NCBI RefSeq assembly: GCF_009674485.1
Contig: NZ_WKJJ01000018.1
Span: 62,001-126,000, forward strand
Reading direction: 5' to 3'
DNA length: 64,000 bases
Source: Pseudoduganella rivuli
GTDB taxonomy: Bacteria > Pseudomonadota > Gammaproteobacteria > Burkholderiales > Burkholderiaceae_D
The notes beneath the pieces are model-generated. The model did not search any database, was not told where the DNA came from, and was given only the letters and a program-made list of their open reading frames with translations. Of the stretch, positions 1 to 7,506 are shown in pieces (position 1 is the first letter of the stretch; each line of letters opens with the position of its first letter). The position numbers were made by a program, and so were the translations under genes.

Positions 1-2012
1 CCGTCACCCTGGTCTTTAATCCAGATCCACAGCCGCCGTTCGCGGATATAAAACATCGCGAACACGCCCAGCACGAGGAACAGGCAGCCCAGGTACACGA
101 CGGACTTGCCCGGCGACTTGGTGACCTGGAACACGGACGCCTTCACTTCCGTATAGTCGTCCAGTTGCAGGAACACCGGTGCGCCGTACAGGAAACTGTC
201 GGACAGCGCATTGGTGGCCAGTTGCAGGAAGCGGCCATGGACTTCATCGCTGGCCACCGGCGCCACACCGGCTTTTTCACGTGCCGCCTGCCACAGTTCC
301 CACATGCTGCCGTTCAGGATCTTCATGAAAATATCGGCAGCCTTGCCCTGCTCGGCTTCCGGCACTTTTTCCAGGAAGCGCGAAATCGCCATGAAACCGG
401 CTTGCGCACCGCCCTTGCCGTCGCCGGCAAACAAGGTCAGGCCGCGCAGCGCGGATTCCTGCAACTGCACGCGCAACGCATCGGAATTGCCCGCCTGCCC
501 GCCCGCCGCCGGCATGGCGCGGCGCGCATAGCGTTCCGCCGCCAAGGCGCGCAAGTCCGGCTGCTGCAGCGCGGCGCGGATGCGCATCCATTCCCCCACC
601 GTGTGGTTATCGTCGGCCGGGATCCGTAAATAGCTGAATGGGTCGTTCGGGTTCACTCGCACGCCGGCCAGGAAGACCGACACGCCTTCCAGGTTCACAG
701 GCTGCATGTAATTCTGGAATTCACGCGCCTGGCCAGCCTTGTCGCGCAATTTGTATTGCACGCTGGGGCCGACATTTTTCAAATCCTTGTTGTTGGCGTT
801 TTTCGCGGCGGAACCCAGTTGCTTGTCGAGGCCACGGGCAAAGCTGTCTTCCAGCTTGTCGCCCTTGGTGACGGCGCGCGCATCTTGCGTCGCCGTGTTT
901 TCCACGTTGAACGGACGGAAGCCCGACCACTCCACAGTGTAGTCGTCGCTGAGTTTGGTCGAACCGCCGACGTCGCCGGTAAAGTCGAACGCGTCCGCGC
1001 TCGCGCCCGTCATCGGGTAACCCTTCAATTTCAACTTGGTGCCGCCATCTTCAAAGCTGGACTGGTATACCGCCAGGCCCTTGTAGATCAGCGGCTTGTT
1101 GACTTCGATGACGGCGTGGACCTTTTCACCCGTTTCGTGGTCGCGCACTTCCACTTCGCTGGCAAACAGCTTCGGCATGCCCGTGCTGTAGAAATCGATG
1201 TTGAACTTTTTCAGCTCGATGGTGAACGGCAATTCCTGGATCAGCACGCCGTCGGCGCGGGGAATGATGGCCGTGTTGCTGGCCTGGCCTTCAGGAATCG
1301 CGGTATTGGCGCGGAACGTGGGATTGGCCGTGCTGAGACGGTGTTCCGCAGGAATCTTCGCGATCAGCCCACTGCCGCCAAACGGCTTCTTGCCGAGGAA
1401 CCACTCCTGCATGCGGATCGGGATATCGGAATCCAGCAAGCCGCCGATGCAGATAATCACGATGGCCGCGTGCGCAAACATGTAGCCGAACTTGTTGCCG
1501 GCGCCCCGCTTGGCCGTCACCAGCGTGGCATGTTCTTTTTCCACCAGTTTGGCCTGGTAGCCCGCGTGGCCCAGGCGTTGCAGCATCTGCTGCGCCAGCG
1601 CCGCGCGCGGCAGCGGCGAATTCCAGTCGGCCTTGTCGTGGAAATTCAGCAGCGATTGCTCGCGCACCTGTTCGCGCCACGAACGCATGTCGCGCAGCAT
1701 TTTCGGCGTATTGCGGATGATGCACAGCGACGTCGACGTCACCAGCGTGCCCATCAGCAGCAGGAACCACCACGCGGAATACACGGAATACAGGCCCAGC
1801 TTGTCGAACACTTCGAACCAGAATGGACCGAACTGGTTGACGTAATTGCCCATCGGCTGGTTTTGCTGCATCACCGTGCCGATCACGGCGGCAATGGCGA
1901 TCACCACCAGGACGGCGATGGCGAAACGCATCGACGACAACAGTTCGATGAAGTGATTGAATGCCGGGCGGCGGGTTTTCAGGGTAATACCGGCGGTGCT
2001 GGTGGTGCTCAT
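1..2012 (-). CDS. resB: Cytochrome c biogenesis protein ResB (partial, C-terminus outside window)
   Basis: ResB-type component of the System II (Ccs) cytochrome c maturation machinery, which works with a CcsA/ResC partner to deliver haem and attach it to apocytochromes outside the inner membrane. The frame opens with MSTTSTAGITLKTRRPAFNH at 2012 and stays open to base 1, giving about 670 residues. Visible are N-terminal membrane segments (residues about 20-45 and 70-95, with LLLMGTLVTSTSLCIIRNTP), another segment near 165-185, a long periplasmic part and a last membrane segment (VVYLGCLFLVLGVFAMFYI) just before the window edge. The C-terminal end is missing because of the window, not a mutation. 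A ccsA gene would be expected to the left. Cytochrome c4, a likely substrate, lies upstream on the same strand. Family assignment is firm. Confidence 0.9.
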   Translation of the reverse strand, partial: MSTTSTAGITLKTRRPAFNHFIELLSSMRFAIAVLVVIAIAAVIGTVMQQNQPMGNYVNQFGPFWFEVFDKLGLYSVYSAWWFLLLMGTLVTSTSLCIIRNTPKMLRDMRSWREQVREQSLLNFHDKADWNSPLPRAALAQQMLQRLGHAGYQAKLVEKEHATLVTAKRGAGNKFGYMFAHAAIVIICIGGLLDSDIPIRMQEWFLGKKPFGGSGLIAKIPAEHRLSTANPTFRANTAIPEGQASNTAIIPRADGVLIQELPFTIELKKFNIDFYSTGMPKLFASEVEVRDHETGEKVHAVIEVNKPLIYKGLAVYQSSFEDGGTKLKLKGYPMTGASADAFDFTGDVGGSTKLSDDYTVEWSGFRPFNVENTATQDARAVTKGDKLEDSFARGLDKQLGSAAKNANNKDLKNVGPSVQYKLRDKAGQAREFQNYMQPVNLEGVSVFLAGVRVNPNDPFSYLRIPADDNHTVGEWMRIRAALQQPDLRALAAERYARRAMPAAGGQAGNSDALRVQLQESALRGLTLFAGDGKGGAQAGFMAISRFLEKVPEAEQGKAADIFMKILNGSMWELWQAAREKAGVAPVASDEVHGRFLQLATNALSDSFLYGAPVFLQLDDYTEVKASVFQVTKSPGKSVVYLGCLFLVLGVFAMFYIRERRLWIWIKDQGD

Positions 2013-2111
2013 GCGGAAAACTATCTCAAATTAAACGGCGGCCAGGGTGCCCCGCGGAGAATAGCATTGATATCCACTCCCCGCTAAAGTACTTAAGGCG
2101 GCCTTAAAACA

Positions 2112-2146
2112 AAAAAAGCGGCCCCGTTGCCGGAAACCGCTTTTTT
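2112..2146 (-). terminator. Intrinsic terminator after cytochrome c4 gene
   Basis: A 10-bp inverted repeat (AAAAAAGCGG at 2112-2121, CCGCTTTTTT at 2137-2146) encloses a 14-nt loop. Read on the minus strand it follows the cytochrome c4 stop by about 20 nt and ends in a T-run, so it fits a factor-independent terminator separating that gene from resB. Confidence 0.75.
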
Positions 2147-2165
2147 GATGGGACCTGCGCCGGAA

Positions 2166-2822
2166 TTATTTCAGGCCGGCCACGTAGTCCGAAACCGCCT
2201 TGATTTCATCGTCGGACAGGCGCTTGGCAATGACGCTCATTTCCGCGCTGTTTTTACGGCCTTCGCCACGGAAAGCGGTCAGCTGCGCCGTGGTGTAATC
2301 CTGGTGCTGGCCAGCCAGGCGCGGATACAGCGCTGGCAAGCCGCCGCCCGCAGGGCCGTGGCACGATGCGCAGGCCGGCACGTTTTTCTCGGCGATACCG
2401 CCGCGGTAAATCTTTTTGCCCAGTTCGATCGTGTCCTTGTTCTTGGCGGCGCCGGGTTTGGACGCCTGCGTCGACAGGTAGGCAGCGATATTCTTTTTCT
2501 CGTCTTCCGACAGCATTTTTGCGTACGTCGTCATGACGGCGTTATTGCGTGCCGGGGTGGTGAAATTCACCAGCTGTTTGTACAGGTACGCTTCCGGCTG
2601 GCCGGACAGTTTAGGATTGGCGGCAATGGTGGAATTGCCGGAGGCGCCGTGGCACGAAACGCAGGCTGGCAAGCCGCGTGCGTTATCGCCATCGGCGTAC
2701 AGGGTGGCGCCTTTGGCCGCATCGGCTTTCGCCGGTGCTGCGGCATGTTCGGCAGCCGAAGCGGCGCCCGAAATGGCAAGAACTGCAACAAGCAAGGACT
2801 TCACGGAAAACGCACGATTCAT
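2166..2822 (-). CDS. Cytochrome c4, dihaem periplasmic electron carrier
   Basis: A 218-residue exported protein made of two class I cytochrome c domains. A signal peptide (about residues 1-23, ending ASAAE) is followed by haem-binding motifs CVSCH at 54-58 and CASCH at 151-155. Both domains have a downstream Met that could be the sixth iron ligand (near 103 and 195). Length and tandem-domain design match cytochrome c4, which passes electrons from the bc1 complex to terminal oxidases. It is separated from resB by a terminator and is divergent from engB. The ResB neighbour fits because System II would mature this protein. Confidence 0.93.
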   Translation of the reverse strand: MNRAFSVKSLLVAVLAISGAASAAEHAAAPAKADAAKGATLYADGDNARGLPACVSCHGASGNSTIAANPKLSGQPEAYLYKQLVNFTTPARNNAVMTTYAKMLSEDEKKNIAAYLSTQASKPGAAKNKDTIELGKKIYRGGIAEKNVPACASCHGPAGGGLPALYPRLAGQHQDYTTAQLTAFRGEGRKNSAEMSVIAKRLSDDEIKAVSDYVAGLK

Positions 2823-2987
2823 TCAAACACCCTGAGACAAGTGAAAAAAATGGTTGGATTGCTTTTTTCAACGGCGATTCACCAACACGCCGCTTATTGC
2901 TTTTATGCATAACAACAATTCGTAACCCCTTATTGTACAATAGCTTTTCCGCGTTATACCTTCCTTTGTTGCATTTCTGCCCATCCC
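2823..2987. promoter_or_regulatory. Divergent promoter region, cytochrome c4 / engB
   Basis: This 165-bp AT-rich spacer separates two divergent genes. The 12-bp palindrome TATTGTACAATA at 2931-2942 contains TACAAT on the plus strand, a good -10 candidate for engB. I see no convincing -35 at standard spacing. The palindrome could also be an operator. Confidence 0.4.
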
Positions 2988-3704
2988 ATGTCCAAACTCT
3001 GGCAAGCCCGCTTCTTTACTACCGTCAATCATTTGCGCGACCTGCCCAAGACGACGGTGCCTGAAATCGCCTTTGCCGGCCGCTCCAACGCCGGCAAGTC
3101 GACCACCATCAACACCCTGTGCAACCAGAAAGGGCTGGCGTTCGCATCGAAAACGCCGGGCCGCACGCAGCACATCAACTTCTTCTCGATCGGCGGCGCC
3201 CACGTGGCCATGCACCGCAAGGATGAAACCAAGGTCGATGAAATCCGCTGCATGATCGTGGACTTGCCCGGCTATGGCTACGCGGAAGTGTCCGGCGACA
3301 CCAAGCTGTACTGGCAGCGCCTGCTGGGCGACTACGTGCAGCAGCGCGAGCAACTGGCCGCCCTGATCCTCATCATGGATTCGCGCCGCCCGTTCACGGA
3401 CCTGGACGTGCAAATGCTGGAGTGGTTCGCCCCGACCGGCAAACCGATCCATTGCATCCTGACCAAGGTTGACAAGCTGACCCGCAACGACGCCACCAAC
3501 GCGCTGCGCCAGGCCAAGGCCCGGCTGGACAGCTATGTCGACGAAGACGGCGAAGGTTTCCCCTTCACCGTGCAACTGTTTTCCGCACTCAAGCGCATCG
3601 GCATCGACGAAGCCACGGCCAAGATCACGGAACTGGCCGGCCTCGATGACGATGCGGCCGCCGCGCAAGTCGACGCGATCGATACGCCGGACGACGACGC
3701 CTGA
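2988..3704 (+). CDS. engB: Ribosome biogenesis GTPase YsxC/EngB
   Basis: TRAFAC-class GTPase needed for assembly of the large ribosomal subunit in well-studied bacteria. The 238-residue sequence has the P-loop GRSNAGKS at 31-38, the G3 motif in DLPGYGYAE, and the G4 motif TKVD, all in the order and spacing of YsxC/EngB. The C-terminal acidic tail (rich in Asp/Ala after about residue 215) is longer than in many relatives and probably disordered. The ATG at 2988 directly precedes the conserved SKLWQARFF opening. hemB follows after 22 nt on the same strand, so the two may be cotranscribed. Confidence 0.93.
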   Translation: MSKLWQARFFTTVNHLRDLPKTTVPEIAFAGRSNAGKSTTINTLCNQKGLAFASKTPGRTQHINFFSIGGAHVAMHRKDETKVDEIRCMIVDLPGYGYAEVSGDTKLYWQRLLGDYVQQREQLAALILIMDSRRPFTDLDVQMLEWFAPTGKPIHCILTKVDKLTRNDATNALRQAKARLDSYVDEDGEGFPFTVQLFSALKRIGIDEATAKITELAGLDDDAAAAQVDAIDTPDDDA

Positions 3705-3726
3705 ATTAACCCACTGAGGAGCCTCA

Positions 3727-4731
3727 ATGCCAAGCAACAGCAACTTCCCAGCCATCCGCATGCGCCGCATGCGCCGCGATCCCTTCTCGCGCGCCATGAT
3801 GCGTGAAAACGTCATCACCGCGGGCGACCTGATCTACCCGGTCTTCATCCTGGACGGCGCGAACCGCCGCGAGCCGGTGCTGACCATGCCGGGCGTGGAG
3901 CGCGTGTCGGTGGATTTGCTGATGAAGGTGGCGGAAGAATGCGTGGCGCTGGGCATCCCGGTCTTGTCGCTGTTCCCGAACATCGATCCCGCGCTGAAAA
4001 CCAACGATGGCGTGGAAGCCACCAATCCGGAAGGCTTGATTCCCCGCGCCGTGCGCGAGCTGAAAAAGAATTTCCCGGAACTGGGCATCATGACCGACGT
4101 GGCCCTGGACCCGTACACCAGCCACGGCCAGGATGGCACCGTCGATGACAAGGGGTCGATCCTTAACGACGAAACCACGGAAATGCTGGTGCGCCAGGCG
4201 CTGACGCAGGCCGAATGCGGCGTCGACATCGTCGGCCCGTCCGACATGATGGATGGCCGCATCGGCGCCATCCGCGAAGCGCTGGAAAACAAGGGCTTGA
4301 TCCACACCCGCATCATGGCGTATTCGGCCAAGTATGCGTCGGCCTTCTACGGCCCGTTCCGCGACGCCGTCGGTTCGGCCGCCGCGCTGGGCAAGGCCGA
4401 CAAGAACACGTACCAGATGGACCCGGCCAATACCGACGAAGCGCTGCGCGAAGTGGCGCTGGACATCGCCGAAGGCGCCGACATGGTGATGGTGAAACCG
4501 GGCATGCCGTACCTGGACATCGTGCGCCGCGTGAAGGATGAATTCAAGGTGCCGACTTTCGCTTACCAGGTGTCGGGCGAATACGCGATGCTGAAAGCCG
4601 CCGCGCAAAACGGCTGGCTCGACCACGACAAGGTCATGATGGAATCCATGATGGCCTTCAAGCGCGCCGGCGCCGATGGCGTACTGACGTACTTTGCGCT
4701 GGACATTGCGCGCAAGCTGAAGGGCCAGTAA
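3727..4731 (+). CDS. hemB: Delta-aminolevulinic acid dehydratase (porphobilinogen synthase)
   Basis: HemB condenses two 5-aminolevulinate molecules to porphobilinogen in haem synthesis. The protein has 334 residues. The two Schiff-base lysines are visible at K202 (in YSAKYAS) and K257 (in MVKPGMPY). The metal-site segment around 124-137 reads DVALDPYTSHGQDG, with Asp where zinc-dependent enzymes have three Cys, so this is the magnesium/potassium-type enzyme seen in Pseudomonas and relatives. A ribosome binding site (GAGGAG) precedes the ATG. Haem supply next to cytochrome c and ResB genes is a plausible functional grouping. Confidence 0.96.
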   Translation: MPSNSNFPAIRMRRMRRDPFSRAMMRENVITAGDLIYPVFILDGANRREPVLTMPGVERVSVDLLMKVAEECVALGIPVLSLFPNIDPALKTNDGVEATNPEGLIPRAVRELKKNFPELGIMTDVALDPYTSHGQDGTVDDKGSILNDETTEMLVRQALTQAECGVDIVGPSDMMDGRIGAIREALENKGLIHTRIMAYSAKYASAFYGPFRDAVGSAAALGKADKNTYQMDPANTDEALREVALDIAEGADMVMVKPGMPYLDIVRRVKDEFKVPTFAYQVSGEYAMLKAAAQNGWLDHDKVMMESMMAFKRAGADGVLTYFALDIARKLKGQ

Positions 4732-4754
4732 AGCCGTAGCACCGTGACGCCAAA

Positions 4755-4786
4755 CCCGTAGGGCGGGTTCTACGAACCCGCCATGC
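4755..4786. repeat. Dispersed CCGTAGGGCGG-type hairpin repeat
   Basis: Between the convergent hemB and symporter genes lies an 8-bp stem (GGCGGGTT at 4762-4769, AACCCGCC at 4775-4782) with loop CTACG, preceded by CCGTAG and followed by ATGCAT. The flanks CCGTAGGGCGG and CCGCCATGCAT recur in the element at 44072-44140. It may serve as a bidirectional transcription end, although there is no T-run. Confidence 0.6.
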
Positions 4787-4793
4787 ATACTGA

Positions 4794-6254
4794 TCAAGCC
4801 ATGCCTTTTACATGGCTCTTGGCATCGCTGCGGTTGCGCAGCACCTGCGGCGCCAGCGAACCCGCGATCATGCCGGCGAACGCCGCCAGCAGCCCGGCCA
4901 GTTGGCCCGGGAAATGCTCACCCAAGGTGGAAATCTGCGGGAAGTAAATAATCCACGTGGCGATACCGGCGCCCAGCGACAGGATCGCGCCCTGCGTGGT
5001 GGCACGCTTCCAGTACAGGCCCATCACCAGCGGCACGAACGCGCCCACCAGCGTGACCTGGTACGCGGACGACACCATGTCGTAAATCGGCGTGCCCTTC
5101 ATGGCAATCGCATACGACAGCACCAGCGCGGCAAACACGACGATCGACGTGCGCATGGCCAGCAGTTGCTGCTTGTCGCCCATTTCAGGGCGCAGGTTTT
5201 TCAGGATGTTTTCCACGAAACTGGTCGATGGCGCCAGCAGGGTCGCGGACGACGTGCTCTTGATGGCCGACAGCAGCGCGCCAAAGAACAGGATTTGCAT
5301 CACCAGCGGCATCTTGGTCAGCACGAAGGTCGGCAACAGGCGCTGGTAATCGCTTTTCGCCATTTCCATGCCCTGCTCGCCCATGACGATGACGGCGCAC
5401 GCCACGATAAACATCGGCACGAATGCAAACAGGATATAACTGGCGCCGCCGATCATGGCGCCGGTACGGGCCGTGTTGGAATCCTTGGCCGACATCACGC
5501 GCTGGAACACGTCCTGCTGGGGAATACTGCCGAACATCATCGTGACGGCCGCGCCGATGAACATGGCCATTTCCGTGAAGCTTGGCTCCGGCAGGAACTT
5601 CCACAGGTTGCGTTCGTTGGCCATGGAAATCACCGTGCCGGCGCCGCCCGCCAGGTCGGCGGAAAACACGGCAATCACGCCCAGGCCCAGCACCAGCACG
5701 ATCATCTGGATGAAGTCGGTCCAGGCCACGGCCAGGAAACCGCCCACCACGACATAAATCAGCACGGCCAAGGTGCCGACGATCATGCCCGCCGTTTCCG
5801 ACATGGCGCCATTAGTCAGCACGGAAAACACCAGGCCCAGCGCCGTGATTTGCGCGGCCACCCAGCCCAGGTAACTCAAAATGATGGCAACCGAGCAAAA
5901 CACTTCGATGCCCTTGCCATAGCGCTGGCGATAAAAGTCGCCGATCGTCAGCAAGTTCAGCTTGTACAGTTTGGCGGCAAAGAACATGCCGACCAGGATC
6001 AGGCAGGTGCCGGCGCCGAACGGATCTTCCACCAGGGCATTCAAGCCACCCTGCACGAATTTCGCGGGGATGCCCATCACGGTTTCCGCGCCAAACCACG
6101 TGGCAAACGTGGTGGTGACGACCATGATCAGCGGCAGGCTGCGGCCCGCGACAGCGAAGTCAGTCGTGTTCTTGATGCGGGTACCGGCCCACATGCCCAG
6201 CGCCAGCGTGCCCAGCAGATAGAGCACGACAAAAGAAATCAGGGTGATGTTCAT
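4794..6254 (-). CDS. Sodium:solute symporter (SSS family)
   Basis: A 486-residue polytopic membrane protein with about 13 hydrophobic segments. It opens with MNITLISFVVLYLLGTLALG and contains GRSLPL near residue 38, a common SSS/SLC5 landmark, followed by a TTFATWFGAETVMGIP-type helix. These features place it in the solute:sodium symporter family, which imports a small solute with Na+. The substrate cannot be read from sequence; proline, pantothenate or a carboxylate are all possible. It is transcribed alone, facing hemB. The ATG at 6254 fits the first membrane helix. The short upstream spacer (6255-6374) separates it from the next gene. Confidence 0.88.
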   Translation of the reverse strand: MNITLISFVVLYLLGTLALGMWAGTRIKNTTDFAVAGRSLPLIMVVTTTFATWFGAETVMGIPAKFVQGGLNALVEDPFGAGTCLILVGMFFAAKLYKLNLLTIGDFYRQRYGKGIEVFCSVAIILSYLGWVAAQITALGLVFSVLTNGAMSETAGMIVGTLAVLIYVVVGGFLAVAWTDFIQMIVLVLGLGVIAVFSADLAGGAGTVISMANERNLWKFLPEPSFTEMAMFIGAAVTMMFGSIPQQDVFQRVMSAKDSNTARTGAMIGGASYILFAFVPMFIVACAVIVMGEQGMEMAKSDYQRLLPTFVLTKMPLVMQILFFGALLSAIKSTSSATLLAPSTSFVENILKNLRPEMGDKQQLLAMRTSIVVFAALVLSYAIAMKGTPIYDMVSSAYQVTLVGAFVPLVMGLYWKRATTQGAILSLGAGIATWIIYFPQISTLGEHFPGQLAGLLAAFAGMIAGSLAPQVLRNRSDAKSHVKGMA

Positions 6255-6374
6255 CGTTCAGGATGGTTAAGCAAAGTTCAGTGCGGAAAATTTGGGCGAT
6301 TATAGCGGCAGAACATTGCTGTAATGTAGTTATGGCCAGAAAAAGGCCACAACTACAACATCATTATTTTCGCG

Positions 6375-7307
6375 TTATCCGCGTGCGCGGCGGTATTCCG
6401 GGAAGATTTCCTTCAGCAGGAAAGCTTCCAGCTCCGCTTGGTATGGCTTCGAGGCATTCATCTTCACGGTGCGTCCCAGGCGCTGCGAATCCCATTCGAA
6501 TTCGCCCTGCTTTTCCTTGCGGATCACATCGATCATCTTGCGCACGACGGCGGTTTCAATGTCCGGATCGGCGCCCACTTCCACGTGGTATTGCTGCAGC
6601 CACTGGCGCTTGAAGTTGGTATTCCAGCCACGGAATTTGAAGTCCGCGCTGAGCGACGTGCGGTTCAACACCTGGAACACGCCGCCGGTTTCATCGCGCT
6701 CGCCGGCCGCGTTGCGGCCCTGGGCGCCCATGATGTTGGCGCGCGCCACGCGGGCGGCGCGCTGGGCTTCGGATTCTTCCGGTTCGGCCTGTTGCGGTTG
6801 CGGATTGTCCTGGGCGCGGCGCTTGCGGGCCGCTTCCACGCGCGCCTGCATGTCGACTTCCTGCACCGGCGTGATGGTCTGCATTGGCGATTGCACGGGC
6901 GGTACGTAGACTTCCTGGCGCGGCGCGGCCGGGGCCGGCTTGGAAATGGCTTTCGCCACGCGCTGTTCGCGCACGGGTTCCGGCTTCTTCGGTTCCGGCT
7001 TGGCGGGTTTTTCGGGTTTCGGCGTGGGCTTCTGCGCCAGCGGCGCGACCCACACCATTTCCCCTTCTTTCGCCGGCGGTTTCAGGATGATGTGGGTGCT
7101 GGGCGAGAACAGCACGTACGCCAGCAAGGCCACGTGCAGTGCAGTGGAAATGCCGACGCCGACGCGGTTGTGCTTTTTCGGCCCCCAATACCCGGCATTG
7201 CGCTCCGGCAATTTCTGGCCGCAAGCGTGGCAATACTCAGCGTGAGCGTCTGCAGCATGCGCGTCCGCGTGGTGATCGTCCGCGTGGGAAGGGCTGGTCT
7301 GGAACAA
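6375..7307 (-). CDS. TonB-like single-pass envelope protein with His-rich N-terminus, function unknown
   Basis: I do not recognise this 310-residue protein as a named family. The N-terminus is His/Asp/Ala-rich (HADDHHADAHAADAHAEY) and runs into a single CHACG knuckle. One membrane segment lies at about 50-68 (VGISTALHVALLAYVLF). A long Pro/Lys/Glu-rich stretch follows (about 75-150), then an Arg/Ala-rich coiled-coil-like part, then a globular C-terminal domain (about 205-305). This resembles TonB or TolA in architecture but lacks a recognisable TonB C-terminal motif. The start appears to be TTG at 7307: an in-frame stop lies about 24 nt upstream and no ATG occurs until residue 82, after the membrane segment. 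A role bridging inner and outer membranes is only an inference. Confidence 0.65.
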   Translation of the reverse strand: MFQTSPSHADDHHADAHAADAHAEYCHACGQKLPERNAGYWGPKKHNRVGVGISTALHVALLAYVLFSPSTHIILKPPAKEGEMVWVAPLAQKPTPKPEKPAKPEPKKPEPVREQRVAKAISKPAPAAPRQEVYVPPVQSPMQTITPVQEVDMQARVEAARKRRAQDNPQPQQAEPEESEAQRAARVARANIMGAQGRNAAGERDETGGVFQVLNRTSLSADFKFRGWNTNFKRQWLQQYHVEVGADPDIETAVVRKMIDVIRKEKQGEFEWDSQRLGRTVKMNASKPYQAELEAFLLKEIFPEYRRARG

Positions 7308-7451
7308 GATGACGGACTTTCTGCACTGCGTCTAACGGGAAATCGGAACTCGGATATCGGGAGAGCGAGCCGCCAGCTTACCTAAACTCGGTCTTGACGG
7401 ATGTAACCGTATGTATCACATCAGCAATAAAAGCCTTTGCTAAAAAGAAAA

Positions 7452-7476
7452 ACGGGCCGGTAACAATCCGGCCCGT
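7452..7476 (-). terminator. Strong intrinsic terminator of the RND operon
   Basis: A perfect 9-bp stem (ACGGGCCGG at 7452-7460, CCGGCCCGT at 7468-7476) with a 7-nt loop is followed on the minus strand by a T-rich tract. It lies about 30 nt past the stop of the RND pump gene. Confidence 0.85.
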
Positions 7477-7506
7477 CGTATGATAGCAAAAGCGCTGGCC
7501 TGGTGA

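Noticed and set aside
756..2087. Long plus-strand open frame opposite resB (and similar long frames opposite the symporter, RND pump, kinase, EF-G and TonB-dependent receptor genes)
   Set aside because: They run antisense to well-conserved genes, have His/Arg/Gln-rich shadow composition typical of GC-rich third positions, and show no domain or ribosome binding site.
2931..2942. TATTGTACAATA as a specific regulator operator
   Set aside because: It coincides with a likely -10 box, and no regulator gene or second site supports an operator.
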